The position numbers and the translations under genes were made by a program. This document shows positions 1-6,137 of a stretch of 6,137 bases of DNA, one piece after another. Every line of letters begins with the position of its first letter. Position 1 is the first letter of the stretch. The stretch comes from Bacteroidetes bacterium HGW-Bacteroidetes-12 (lineage in GTDB: Bacteria > Bacteroidota > Bacteroidia > Flavobacteriales_E > Vicingaceae). Location: the NCBI GenBank assembly GCA_002841035.1, contig PHDR01000181.1:1-6137 (forward strand). The letters run 5' to 3'. The notes under the pieces were generated by a model. The model saw nothing but the letters and a program-made list of their open reading frames with translations, ran no database searches and was not told the DNA's origin.

Positions 1-464
1 GTTGTAAATGTGATGCTATTTACACTGATTTCTGCTTCCATATACCCTTGGTAGCGTTTAACATCAATGTCTTTATAAGTAGGAAGACTTCCATCAATGT
101 TGTAATCTATGGAAAGTACCTGATTGGTTAGCGTTACTGTTGAATAGGCTGCTGTAACTAAGGTAATATTATAATTAACAGTTAAGTTAAATGATGAACC
201 AATAGTGTTGCTTGGTAAGTCAAATTCGGGAAATAAGGATTCTTCGTATTTTAGCGTAGCAAAAATAGTGGATGATTTAACTGATGGAGTTATGGGTGGA
301 ATATAAAAACCACTGTGTTGTTGGTCAGCAATGGTAAGGTATCCAACATTATTAATAGAAGGACCATTAAGGAAAGTAACTATTTTATCATTGCCTCCAT
401 AGCTTAATAAGCTGGAGAGTATTCCTATTGTTAGGACGATTGCTTTGTTTAATTGCTGTGCCAT
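1..464 (-). CDS. N-terminus of an exported beta-rich protein, probably a large RHS/YD-type partner (3'-partial)
   Basis: The frame opens with ATG at 464-462 and stays open to the left edge, giving 154 residues and no stop. The start MAQQLNKAIVLTIGILSSLL is a plausible signal peptide with a lysine n-region, a hydrophobic core and a cut near SYGG. The mature part is a beta-sandwich-like sequence with long alternating strands: KSSTIFATLKYEESLFPEF, SSFNLTVNYNITLV, STVTLTNQVLSIDYN, then TYKDIDVKRYQGYMEAEISV. The pattern 'strand, DYN-x-DG-x-x-x-TYKD-x-D, strand' recalls N-terminal domains of very long Bacteroidota YD/RHS-type proteins that lie beside proteins like the giant one here. The YD repeats and any C-terminal effector would be outside the window, so this family call is inference. 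It could also be a shorter secreted adhesin-like protein. Confidence 0.8.
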   Translation of the reverse strand, partial: MAQQLNKAIVLTIGILSSLLSYGGNDKIVTFLNGPSINNVGYLTIADQQHSGFYIPPITPSVKSSTIFATLKYEESLFPEFDLPSNTIGSSFNLTVNYNITLVTAAYSTVTLTNQVLSIDYNIDGSLPTYKDIDVKRYQGYMEAEISVNSITFT

Positions 465-480
465 TATTCTAATTATTAGG
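465..480 (-). promoter_or_regulatory. 16-nt leader of the downstream exported gene, no Shine-Dalgarno
   Basis: The minus strand between the TAA of the 243-residue gene and the ATG at 464 reads CCTAATAATTAGAATA. It has no Shine-Dalgarno motif and no room for a separate promoter, although a promoter inside the preceding gene cannot be excluded. The spacer has the same length as the one before the 243-residue gene, and supports one transcript. Confidence 0.45.
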
Positions 481-1212
481 TTAATAGAGTTGCTTTTTTA
501 TGGTGTATTCTTTGTAATGCTCACTTACCACTGCTTTACCTCCTTTTATAGTGAAAAATTGCTTTTCACTAAACTCGTTCACTAAAAATTTTGGATTAAA
601 AACAACATTACTATAAGTGATTATTACTTTTTTTATGGGATTATCGTTTTCTATTTTTTCATAAAAATAAGTAACTTGCTGCATTACATAGTTGGCTGAT
701 ATTTTAAGGTGCATTTTTTCGATTCCATTTTGTCCTAAAGGAATTTCATACGTTTTGGTTTCTTTTGTAGAGGATATCAATTTTATATATTTATTTAAAT
801 TGGTAGTATCTGTTTTAAAAGAAGTTAAAATATCCATTTGATTTTGCGACACATTAGCATCATTACTATAATTGGCTAGTTCTAAATAAGTAATTATCTT
901 TTCATTTTTTAATACCAAAATGTTGTATTTTTTATTTTTAAAAGTGATTTTATCTCCGAATTCAGAATGGTAATTATCCTGTTGCTTTTTTACAATTCCT
1001 TTTTCAACGATATTGGCTTCTGTATTGTTCCAATGATAAACTTGCATTTCTATATTCATTTTAAAGGAAACATTTTGGTATTTTTCATTCATTTTGATGA
1101 TGTCGTCTTTATAATTTTGAGAAAATGCTACTGCAAAACCACATAGAAAAAACAGCAAAAGAACCATTCTCTTTAAAGGGGTAAGCGATATATAATGAAA
1201 TTTATACTTCAT
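481..1212 (-). CDS. Exported 243-residue protein, possibly LolA/LolB-like
   Basis: This is a complete gene with ATG at 1212-1210 and TAA at 483-481. Residues 1-31 form a signal peptide: a basic n-region (Lys2, Lys4, Lys14, Arg15), a hydrophobic core (MVLLLFFLCGFAVA) and a likely cut near FSQ, a common end of Bacteroidota signal peptides. The alternative start at Met16 would lose the positive charges, so Met1 is preferred. A cysteine (C24) lies within the core but lacks a convincing lipobox, so a lipoprotein is not supported. The mature part has one early helix (DDIIKMNEKYQN) followed by alternating strands (VSFKMNIEMQVY, NIVEKGIVKKQ, NYHSEFGDKITFKN, KYNILVL, KIITYLEL), an order recalling the half-barrel of LolA/LolB-like envelope proteins. 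The C-terminal half adds similar strands (MHLKISANYVMQQVTYFYE, KKVIITYSNV). Fold assignment is inference; function is unknown. Its place between two genes for large exported proteins suggests a role in their export or assembly. Confidence 0.85.
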   Translation of the reverse strand: MKYKFHYISLTPLKRMVLLLFFLCGFAVAFSQNYKDDIIKMNEKYQNVSFKMNIEMQVYHWNNTEANIVEKGIVKKQQDNYHSEFGDKITFKNKKYNILVLKNEKIITYLELANYSNDANVSQNQMDILTSFKTDTTNLNKYIKLISSTKETKTYEIPLGQNGIEKMHLKISANYVMQQVTYFYEKIENDNPIKKVIITYSNVVFNPKFLVNEFSEKQFFTIKGGKAVVSEHYKEYTIKKQLY

Positions 1213-1228
1213 ATTTATAGTTATTTTT
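1213..1228 (-). promoter_or_regulatory. 16-nt leader of the 243-residue gene, no Shine-Dalgarno
   Basis: Between the TAA of the giant gene and the ATG at 1212 the minus strand reads AAAAATAACTATAAAT. It has no GGAGG-like element. A/T-rich leaders of this sort are normal in Bacteroidota, where translation initiation depends little on Shine-Dalgarno pairing. The short distance favours cotranscription or translational coupling with the upstream gene. Confidence 0.45.
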
Positions 1229-1432
1229 TTATGGTTGAATTCCAGTTGGATTTCGTTTTACATTTTTTCTGTTAGACACAATGGTTCGCATTCCGTCTTT
1301 TGTTTCTTTTTTAATTTGAACTAGGCTACCTTCTTCGTCATAACTATAAATTGTTGCGTAGTTTCTATCGTCTAATTCCGCTTTTAGCCAAAGTGTGGTA
1401 GGGTCATATACATAGGTTTTAATGTTGCTCAC
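1229..1432 (-). other. YD-like C-terminal tail of the giant protein
   Basis: This encodes residues 1569-1635. It reads as one to one-and-a-half YD/RHS-like units: 'TYVYDPTTLWLKAELDDRN' followed by 'YATIYSYDEEGSLVQIKKET', with the Tyr-Asp and Gly-x-Leu spacing typical of YD repeats. It ends in a short basic stretch, SNRKNVKRNPTGIQP. Similar tails (YDEEG-x-L-V-x-x-KKET) end other Bacteroidota proteins I recall. The tail is too short to form an RHS cocoon by itself. Confidence 0.6.
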
Positions 1433-4400
1433 AAAAGGTTGTGCACGCACATCATCTAAATAAATTGTTCCACCAACCGCTTCAATTTCAATAGTAATGC
1501 TAGTTGCCGATCCTGAAATAATAAACTTTCCTTCTAAGCGTTGCCATCCTTCTATTTTTTGTTGTGAAGAAGAAGTGAAAATGGTTATAGGATTAACTCC
1601 GTCATTCAGCGTCAGTTTTGCAGATGCGTTAGCACCTAATTTAACCCAAGCACTAAAATAATATTCTTCAATAGCACTAGGGGTAAAAGATGCTCCCGAG
1701 ATAGTTCCTCCGATAACATTCATAAAAATTGCTTTATTTTGATTGGTTATTTGCATTGATACATTTCCCGTATGTGCTTCTGATGTGACTAATTGGTGAG
1801 TCCCCGTAAAAGGAATGTGTCCTTTATTAGGAGAAGTTGGTGTTGTATAGTTATTATTTAAATAATCTTCAAAACCATCAAAAGCCAGTTCTCTGTAATC
1901 GGTGTTGGAAGCCACTGCCGTTACTACGGAATTTTTATACCCATACATGGCTGCCGATTTAATGTTTAGAGCATCTTGGTTTTCTAATTCAAATCCATAA
2001 GGGCTGTATTGATTTACCTGATTGGCTTTAATCCATTTTACATTTGTTGCAGAAGGTAGCCAATTGAACAATCCAAAGTTATCATAGGTCCCATCTATAC
2101 TTGTTTGTGTATTGCTAATTAACAAGGGTGAAGGAGTTGGATTTGTTTGTTTTCTATCAACATCAAACACAAAATTTTGATGTGTACGCCAGATATTTTC
2201 TGCACCAAACCTTGTGGTGGCAACTGGAAGGGTTGAACTAGGCACAGCATCGGCATAATCAATATTCCAAGAAGAGCTATATTTAGTAGCACTTGCATGT
2301 AACACTCCATCTATACATTCATTTAAACATTCGGCATTTAATAATTTACCCCATATTGTTTTACCACTACCATCCACTGCTTTTACTTCATTACCATGTT
2401 TGGTCAATATCATAGTGGTAACATCAAAATTAGCGGGATTTGTTAAATTAACAGATGAAGGGAAAATAATATTTAAGTTATTTTCTTGACCACAAAGATC
2501 ATTTTCGTAAAACAAAATATTAAGCTGATTTGTGGGGTCAATACTAACTCCTCTTATTGCAATTTCTTCATGTGTTAAACAATCCTCAAAACTAATGTTG
2601 TCAATTGTTGTTATAATAAAAGTAGGATTAGGAGTAACTTTTGTTGCGAGGTTAATAGCCTCAAACAACGGGAATTTTCTTTCGGTTATAGGATTAGATA
2701 ATGAAACAATACTTCCTGTAGGTACAGATTGTTGGTTTCGGTAACCCGAACGAGCAATTTTGAAAAGTCCAGGAATACTTGGTGTTGCAGATATTCCATT
2801 TTCATCTTTTAGTGTGCCATTTTCTTCTACCCAATACCTAAACTTGGTATTAAGATCAATTAACTCATCACCAGGACGAACAAAAGGAGAAGTAGTGTAA
2901 TTGGTAATAATTGTTCCTACATTTTTGTAGGCGCCTCGCATTCCTTCATGTTCCCAATGGGCAGCATAGGTGTAATCATAAATGGGTTTATCAAAATCAT
3001 TCGTAGTAGTAGTAAGTAAGGGAGAACCTGTTTGGGCATCATAATAGATGTTTTGAGTCTTCGTTCTTGCTCCTTCTTTTGTGGTAACCTGATTATCCAA
3101 AATACCATTACGGGTAATTATCTTATTAGTAGCTACTGACCGAAACATAGAATGGGAATTTGACAAACTTGGCATTCCCGTTGGAATCGGAAGAACCAAT
3201 ACTATAGGAGGGGTTATAGTTATATTGAGATTTAAATTAGTTTGAAAACCTCCAGAAATAATATTTGTTTTATTTTCTCGCATATCGATATAGGTTTCTA
3301 TGTATTTCCCTATTTCTACATTGTCAACAACTTTTGCATCGCCTGTAAGCACAGCTACTGTGTTGCTTAATTTATTTCCTGAGGGTTTGTTGCGTACAAA
3401 AGGTTGTTGGGTTTTGTAATGATAAAAAGTGGCAGCAACTGGTTCTACACCTGGAGTCCCAGGCTTTGGATCTGTGGAACTAATAGGAATAGTATAAGTA
3501 GCTACGGAATAAGGTTTTCCGTGCATGTTATTTAATTCTATGGAATACCCTTGCGAATAGCCATTGTTGTGATGATCATAGCTCCCTATAAATGGAACAG
3601 GAATAGATAAATTGTAGCCATCATAGTCCACCCCTGTTTTATTGGTATATACAGGAAAGTCTCGGGCAGTATAAAATTCATTAATAATGATACCACTTAC
3701 CGCTTTTTTCACTTTTGTTCCTCCACTATGTTCTTGTTCTATATTTCTTACAGTAACTCTACTATACCCTACATTGGCAGAAGGAAATAAGTTCTCGTTA
3801 AAAGGATCTTCTCTCATCAAGTTCTGGTCTTTTAGAATCAGTCTATCATTAATGGGGCTAGCAGGTTGCCGAAATGGGTTTTCTTCTCCACCTATCAGCG
3901 GCTCATATTCTGCTACCCCTGAACTGGTTGTGCCATCTTCTAATGTATAGTCATAACTTTGACCATAACTGCTGGATTTAAAAAGAGGGTTATCATTATT
4001 CAATCCCTCCCAATCATCATTTAATTTAATTTCATTTACCCTACATCCCCCTCCATATTTTTTGCCTGTAGCATTGTTTAAACGGATATAAGAAGGGTAG
4101 GTATCACTACTCACTTCTATTTCGTCACACCAGCCCGCCATAATACCATAGTTGTAAAAACCAGTAAACAATTGTCCAAAACTAAGTACGGTACTTAGTA
4201 AAGAAGGAACTACTGTTACTATTGATGCCATAGAACTGATTGCACCTAACCCTGTGTTTTGCCCTGAAACTAAATCATCTCTATTGTAACGCAATTCTCG
4301 CAATCCAGCCATTTTTATCGGATTAACTTCTGACTGAATCACTTGATGTGCAGGAACATTTCTTACTTTTATCCACGCTTTGTTACTTTTACCATTAATA

Positions 4401-6137
4401 TCAGGCTGATATAATCCAGAACCCTCAAACTTAGCATACCCTTCCACATAATCTCTAGCTGAATTTTGACTTACTAAAGCATCTTTAGGCTTTTTTAACT
4501 TCATATAGGCTTTAAAATAGATTTGCTCTATCCCTGCAACATAGTCGGCTAATTCGTTGATGTCCACTGCCCTGTCTAATTCAATATAGATGCGTTGGTC
4601 GTCTTTAGTTAGTTTGTTACCAATACCACTACCAGCTGTTCCTGTGCCTATTATTCGAAACATTTGAGCGGCTTTCCTGTTTTGGACATACGCATAATCG
4701 TCCGATTCGTAATCTATTGTTAACGCTCCTCCTGAAGGCATGACTACTTTAGTAAGGTTCCATGCAGAAGCGTCTGTATTTCTGTCGGCATAATCACCAA
4801 ATTGATTGCAATAAGGTTGATTAAAATTTGGAGTTAGATAATTGCTAGTTGAAAATTCTTTAAAAGGTCCTTGAGCTTGATAATTTCCCCAACGATCAAT
4901 TTTATCGATGTTGTAAGAAGGATTGGCGTTAGGTTCTGGTGTTCCATCATGATTTACATCTCCATAAGTAAACTCATAAGGACTCAATTCTCCTTTTTTA
5001 GTGTTTTTATAGTATTTGAACCAAACATGGGTTAAGGTTAATTTTCCCCCTCCAATAGCTGTTGAGTTTGGTGTACCAAAGCACAAACTGTAATTATATT
5101 TAAAATGAACAGATTTAATAGGTTGGTTAAGAGCTGACTTATTATAAAGTGTAATAACATCTAATTTAAGTAGCTTATCAGTTGTGTTTACTCCTCCATT
5201 TGGTCCATTCACACCTAATCCGTCCTCTCGTTGACTCAACGTGAATTTAGCAATATGGGTTTTGGTTTCTATGGATTCCAAGTAAACCATCTCTTTCTCA
5301 CCATAAGAATACCCAGACATGTCATCCATATCATTGGTGATTTTTCCTTCTATGTTATTTCCTTTATTCAATTCGTAGGGAGCTCGCCATTTAAATTCAT
5401 TTTTTTTGATGTAATTAAATTTTACCCAATAACCCAAATCATCATCGGTAGGCCCATTATTGGTTAAGTCCACATAATCGGCAGACAATACTTCGGTTAA
5501 CAAATAAGAATGTGCATAAGCTGGTGTTGCTGTTTTTGAATACAGGTTGGATAAGCCTGAATTGTTTGAAGTTGAATTTTCATTTCCTGTATATGTGCGA
5601 GTTCTATTAACTGTGCTAGTAGAACCATCAATCGAAAAAGTTACATCTTCTTGAGCAGTGTTATAAGCAGGCAAATCATACACATAACGATTTCCATCTG
5701 GGTTTACTACAGAAATTCCGCCTATATGATGGGGTTTTCCCAGACCAAATGGCTCTGCAGGACTATAACCTAATTGAGTGAAATCACTAGGGGAATTGCT
5801 AGCATACAATGAATTACTTACGTCATTTCTAGTCAAATATTCTATACTTTGCACACGCGTTTGTCTTTTTGAGAGATTGGCAGGTGTGGTTAATTGTGTT
5901 TTTGTTCCAGCTGGGGTTTCAATGATGTTTTTTACCTTAGGAACAGCCGTAATTTTATCCCACGTTTTTCCTAAATTAAACCGAAAAGGTAATTCATTGT
6001 TGTTTTGATTTCCCCCTTCAAAAGGTTCGGTTAATACAGTTTCGCCCAATGCTCGAAAATAGGCAGGTTCATAAAGATTATCAGAATTGGAGACTTTAAA
6101 TTTATAGTAATTGGTAGCGGCATGGTCATGGTTTTGC
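1229..6137 (-). CDS. Giant Bacteroidota surface protein with CBM-like and YD-like C-terminal regions (5'-partial)
   Basis: The frame is open from the right edge (first full codon at 6136-6134) to a TAA at 1229-1231, giving 1635 residues; the N-terminus is outside the window. The apparent start at 6049 is a TTG inside this open frame, preceded by in-frame coding such as Asn-Leu-Tyr-Glu-Pro-Ala-Tyr-Phe-Arg-Ala, so it is very probably internal Leu30. Blocks I recognise from long Bacteroidota proteins neighbouring RHS genes (numbered from the edge): HHIGG...RYVYDLPAYN (~133-158), GYWVKFNY...WRAPY (~235-253), GGALTIDYESDDYAYVQ (~465-485), YGGGCRV (694-700), ENPFRQP (~752), MHGKP (871-875), EGMRGAYKNVGT (~1064-1075) and ECLNEC...HASATKYSSSW (~1269-1290). 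A jelly-roll, carbohydrate-binding-like segment follows at ~1413-1568, then a YD-like tail to 1635. There is no RHS core, toxin domain or evident type IX sorting domain. An extracellular or surface role is likely; the molecular function is unknown. It is the first visible gene of a tight co-oriented set. Confidence 0.9.
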   Translation of the reverse strand, partial: QNHDHAATNYYKFKVSNSDNLYEPAYFRALGETVLTEPFEGGNQNNNELPFRFNLGKTWDKITAVPKVKNIIETPAGTKTQLTTPANLSKRQTRVQSIEYLTRNDVSNSLYASNSPSDFTQLGYSPAEPFGLGKPHHIGGISVVNPDGNRYVYDLPAYNTAQEDVTFSIDGSTSTVNRTRTYTGNENSTSNNSGLSNLYSKTATPAYAHSYLLTEVLSADYVDLTNNGPTDDDLGYWVKFNYIKKNEFKWRAPYELNKGNNIEGKITNDMDDMSGYSYGEKEMVYLESIETKTHIAKFTLSQREDGLGVNGPNGGVNTTDKLLKLDVITLYNKSALNQPIKSVHFKYNYSLCFGTPNSTAIGGGKLTLTHVWFKYYKNTKKGELSPYEFTYGDVNHDGTPEPNANPSYNIDKIDRWGNYQAQGPFKEFSTSNYLTPNFNQPYCNQFGDYADRNTDASAWNLTKVVMPSGGALTIDYESDDYAYVQNRKAAQMFRIIGTGTAGSGIGNKLTKDDQRIYIELDRAVDINELADYVAGIEQIYFKAYMKLKKPKDALVSQNSARDYVEGYAKFEGSGLYQPDINGKSNKAWIKVRNVPAHQVIQSEVNPIKMAGLRELRYNRDDLVSGQNTGLGAISSMASIVTVVPSLLSTVLSFGQLFTGFYNYGIMAGWCDEIEVSSDTYPSYIRLNNATGKKYGGGCRVNEIKLNDDWEGLNNDNPLFKSSSYGQSYDYTLEDGTTSSGVAEYEPLIGGEENPFRQPASPINDRLILKDQNLMREDPFNENLFPSANVGYSRVTVRNIEQEHSGGTKVKKAVSGIIINEFYTARDFPVYTNKTGVDYDGYNLSIPVPFIGSYDHHNNGYSQGYSIELNNMHGKPYSVATYTIPISSTDPKPGTPGVEPVAATFYHYKTQQPFVRNKPSGNKLSNTVAVLTGDAKVVDNVEIGKYIETYIDMRENKTNIISGGFQTNLNLNITITPPIVLVLPIPTGMPSLSNSHSMFRSVATNKIITRNGILDNQVTTKEGARTKTQNIYYDAQTGSPLLTTTTNDFDKPIYDYTYAAHWEHEGMRGAYKNVGTIITNYTTSPFVRPGDELIDLNTKFRYWVEENGTLKDENGISATPSIPGLFKIARSGYRNQQSVPTGSIVSLSNPITERKFPLFEAINLATKVTPNPTFIITTIDNISFEDCLTHEEIAIRGVSIDPTNQLNILFYENDLCGQENNLNIIFPSSVNLTNPANFDVTTMILTKHGNEVKAVDGSGKTIWGKLLNAECLNECIDGVLHASATKYSSSWNIDYADAVPSSTLPVATTRFGAENIWRTHQNFVFDVDRKQTNPTPSPLLISNTQTSIDGTYDNFGLFNWLPSATNVKWIKANQVNQYSPYGFELENQDALNIKSAAMYGYKNSVVTAVASNTDYRELAFDGFEDYLNNNYTTPTSPNKGHIPFTGTHQLVTSEAHTGNVSMQITNQNKAIFMNVIGGTISGASFTPSAIEEYYFSAWVKLGANASAKLTLNDGVNPITIFTSSSQQKIEGWQRLEGKFIISGSATSITIEIEAVGGTIYLDDVRAQPFVSNIKTYVYDPTTLWLKAELDDRNYATIYSYDEEGSLVQIKKETKDGMRTIVSNRKNVKRNPTGIQP
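1433..1900 (-). other. Carbohydrate-binding-like jelly-roll domain of the giant protein
   Basis: This encodes residues ~1413-1568. The segment opens with DYRELAFDGFEDY and has the pattern of family 4/9-type carbohydrate-binding modules (CBM_4_9-like): an early 'His-Thr-Gly-x-x-Ser-Met-Gln-Ile' strand, 'YYFSAWVKLGANASAKLTL', then 'GWQRLEGKFIIS' and a closing 'GGTIYLDDVRAQPF'. The W-x-x-L-E-G-x-F and Y-L-D-D-V-R signatures are usual in these folds. In this context it may bind cell-wall or surface glycan, or may simply be a structural beta-sandwich; no ligand can be inferred. It sits directly before the C-terminal YD-like tail. Confidence 0.6.
4130..4252 (-). other. Hydrophobic Gly/Ser-rich segment inside the giant protein
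   Basis: Residues ~629-669 contain no charged residue over about 40 positions and are rich in Gly, Ser, Val, Leu and Phe (GLGAISSMASIVTVVPSLLS, then TVLSFGQLFTGFYNYGIMAG). The rest of the protein is polar and looks like extracellular beta structure, so this stretch stands out. The length would suit a hydrophobic hairpin or a transmembrane helix, but a buried core helix is also possible. It lies just before the YGGGCRV block. Confidence 0.5.
4181..4199. repeat. Perfect 9-bp inverted repeat with 1-nt centre
   Basis: ACTAAGTAC, a single G, then GTACTTAGT form a 19-bp palindrome. It lies inside the giant gene, in the codons of the hydrophobic segment (Leu-Leu-Ser-Thr-Val-Leu-Ser). Flanking bases do not extend it. 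As RNA the arms could pair only with a strained loop, so a DNA-level site or chance is more likely than a hairpin terminator; there is no T-tract after it on either strand. Confidence 0.6.
4928..4960 (-). other. Possible calcium-binding-like loop in the giant protein
   Basis: Residues 393-403 read D-V-N-H-D-G-T-P-E-P-N, matching the D-x-N-x-D-G core seen in EF-hand-, dockerin- and type 3 repeat-like calcium loops. Only the short motif is present, and no flanking helices are obvious, so calcium binding is only suggested. The flanking blocks (SPYEFTYG before, NPSYNIDKIDRWGNYQ after) look like family-conserved sequence, so the loop may be a local insertion. Confidence 0.3.

Noticed and set aside
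61..100. Short direct repeat CATCAATGT at 62-70 and 92-100
   Set aside because: Nine bases in AT-rich coding DNA, encoding similar Asn/Asp-Ile-Asp stretches; no further copies seen, so chance is enough.
465..480. Rho-independent terminator or promoter between the small genes
   Set aside because: The 16-nt spacer is too short for a stem-loop with a T-tract, and shows no Bacteroidota -7/-33 promoter pattern.
2119..2310. 63-residue minus-strand reading frame
   Set aside because: It lies wholly inside the giant gene in another frame; it has no domain and no gene-like context.
2532..2744. 70-residue plus-strand reading frame
   Set aside because: Antisense to the giant gene, with no recognisable domain or initiation context.
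2917..3108. 63-residue minus-strand reading frame
   Set aside because: Out-of-frame shadow of the giant gene across the conserved EGMRGAYKNVGT block, which explains the coding signal.
3687..3950. 87-residue plus-strand reading frame with a hydrophobic start resembling a signal peptide
   Set aside because: It is antisense to the ENPFRQP and GYSRVTV blocks of the giant protein; the hydrophobic look comes from the complement of charged Lys/Glu codons.
5231..5467. 78-residue hydrophobic plus-strand reading frame
   Set aside because: Antisense to the YWVKFNY/WRAPY blocks; the Phe/Ile richness is the complement of Lys/Asn/Glu codons, not evidence of a membrane protein.
5778..6008. 76-residue plus-strand reading frame
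   Set aside because: Antisense to the giant gene, with no domain; it is a shadow.

Overview
The window is AT-rich and densely coding. All supportable genes lie on the minus strand, so transcription runs from position 6137 towards position 1. Low GC, start codons preceded by A/T-rich leaders without Shine-Dalgarno sequences, and the large protein's resemblance to a family I know from Bacteroidota (Chitinophaga-, Flavobacterium- and sphingobacteria-like genomes) all point to a member of that phylum. The assignment rests on remembered family phrases and general features, not on a search.

In transcription order, the window holds: (1) the C-terminal 1635 residues of a giant, predicted cell-surface or secreted protein (6137-1229), whose reading frame enters from beyond the right edge; (2) a complete 243-residue protein with a signal peptide and a possible LolA/LolB-like body (1212-481); (3) the first 154 residues of another exported, beta-rich protein (464-1), which runs off the left edge. 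The two spacers are both 16 nt, and no promoter or terminator is visible between the genes, so they look like part of one operon whose promoter lies upstream of the window.

The giant protein has blocks typical of long Bacteroidota proteins found beside RHS/YD-repeat genes: a YVY-x-LPAYN-like block, a YWVKFNY/WRAPY block, a YGGG-x-RV block, an ENPFRQP block, a MHGKP block, a carbohydrate-binding-like jelly-roll segment, and a short YD-like C-terminal tail. It ends without an RHS core, toxin domain or recognisable type IX sorting domain. The N-terminus of gene 3 looks like the start of the large partner often encoded next to such proteins, but its diagnostic part is outside the window. A working model is a three-part exported system: two very large extracellular proteins with a small envelope protein between them that could act as a chaperone or assembly factor. 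This model is inference.

There is no stretch over 300 bases without a gene. I see no RNA genes, CRISPR arrays, insertion sequences or attachment sites.
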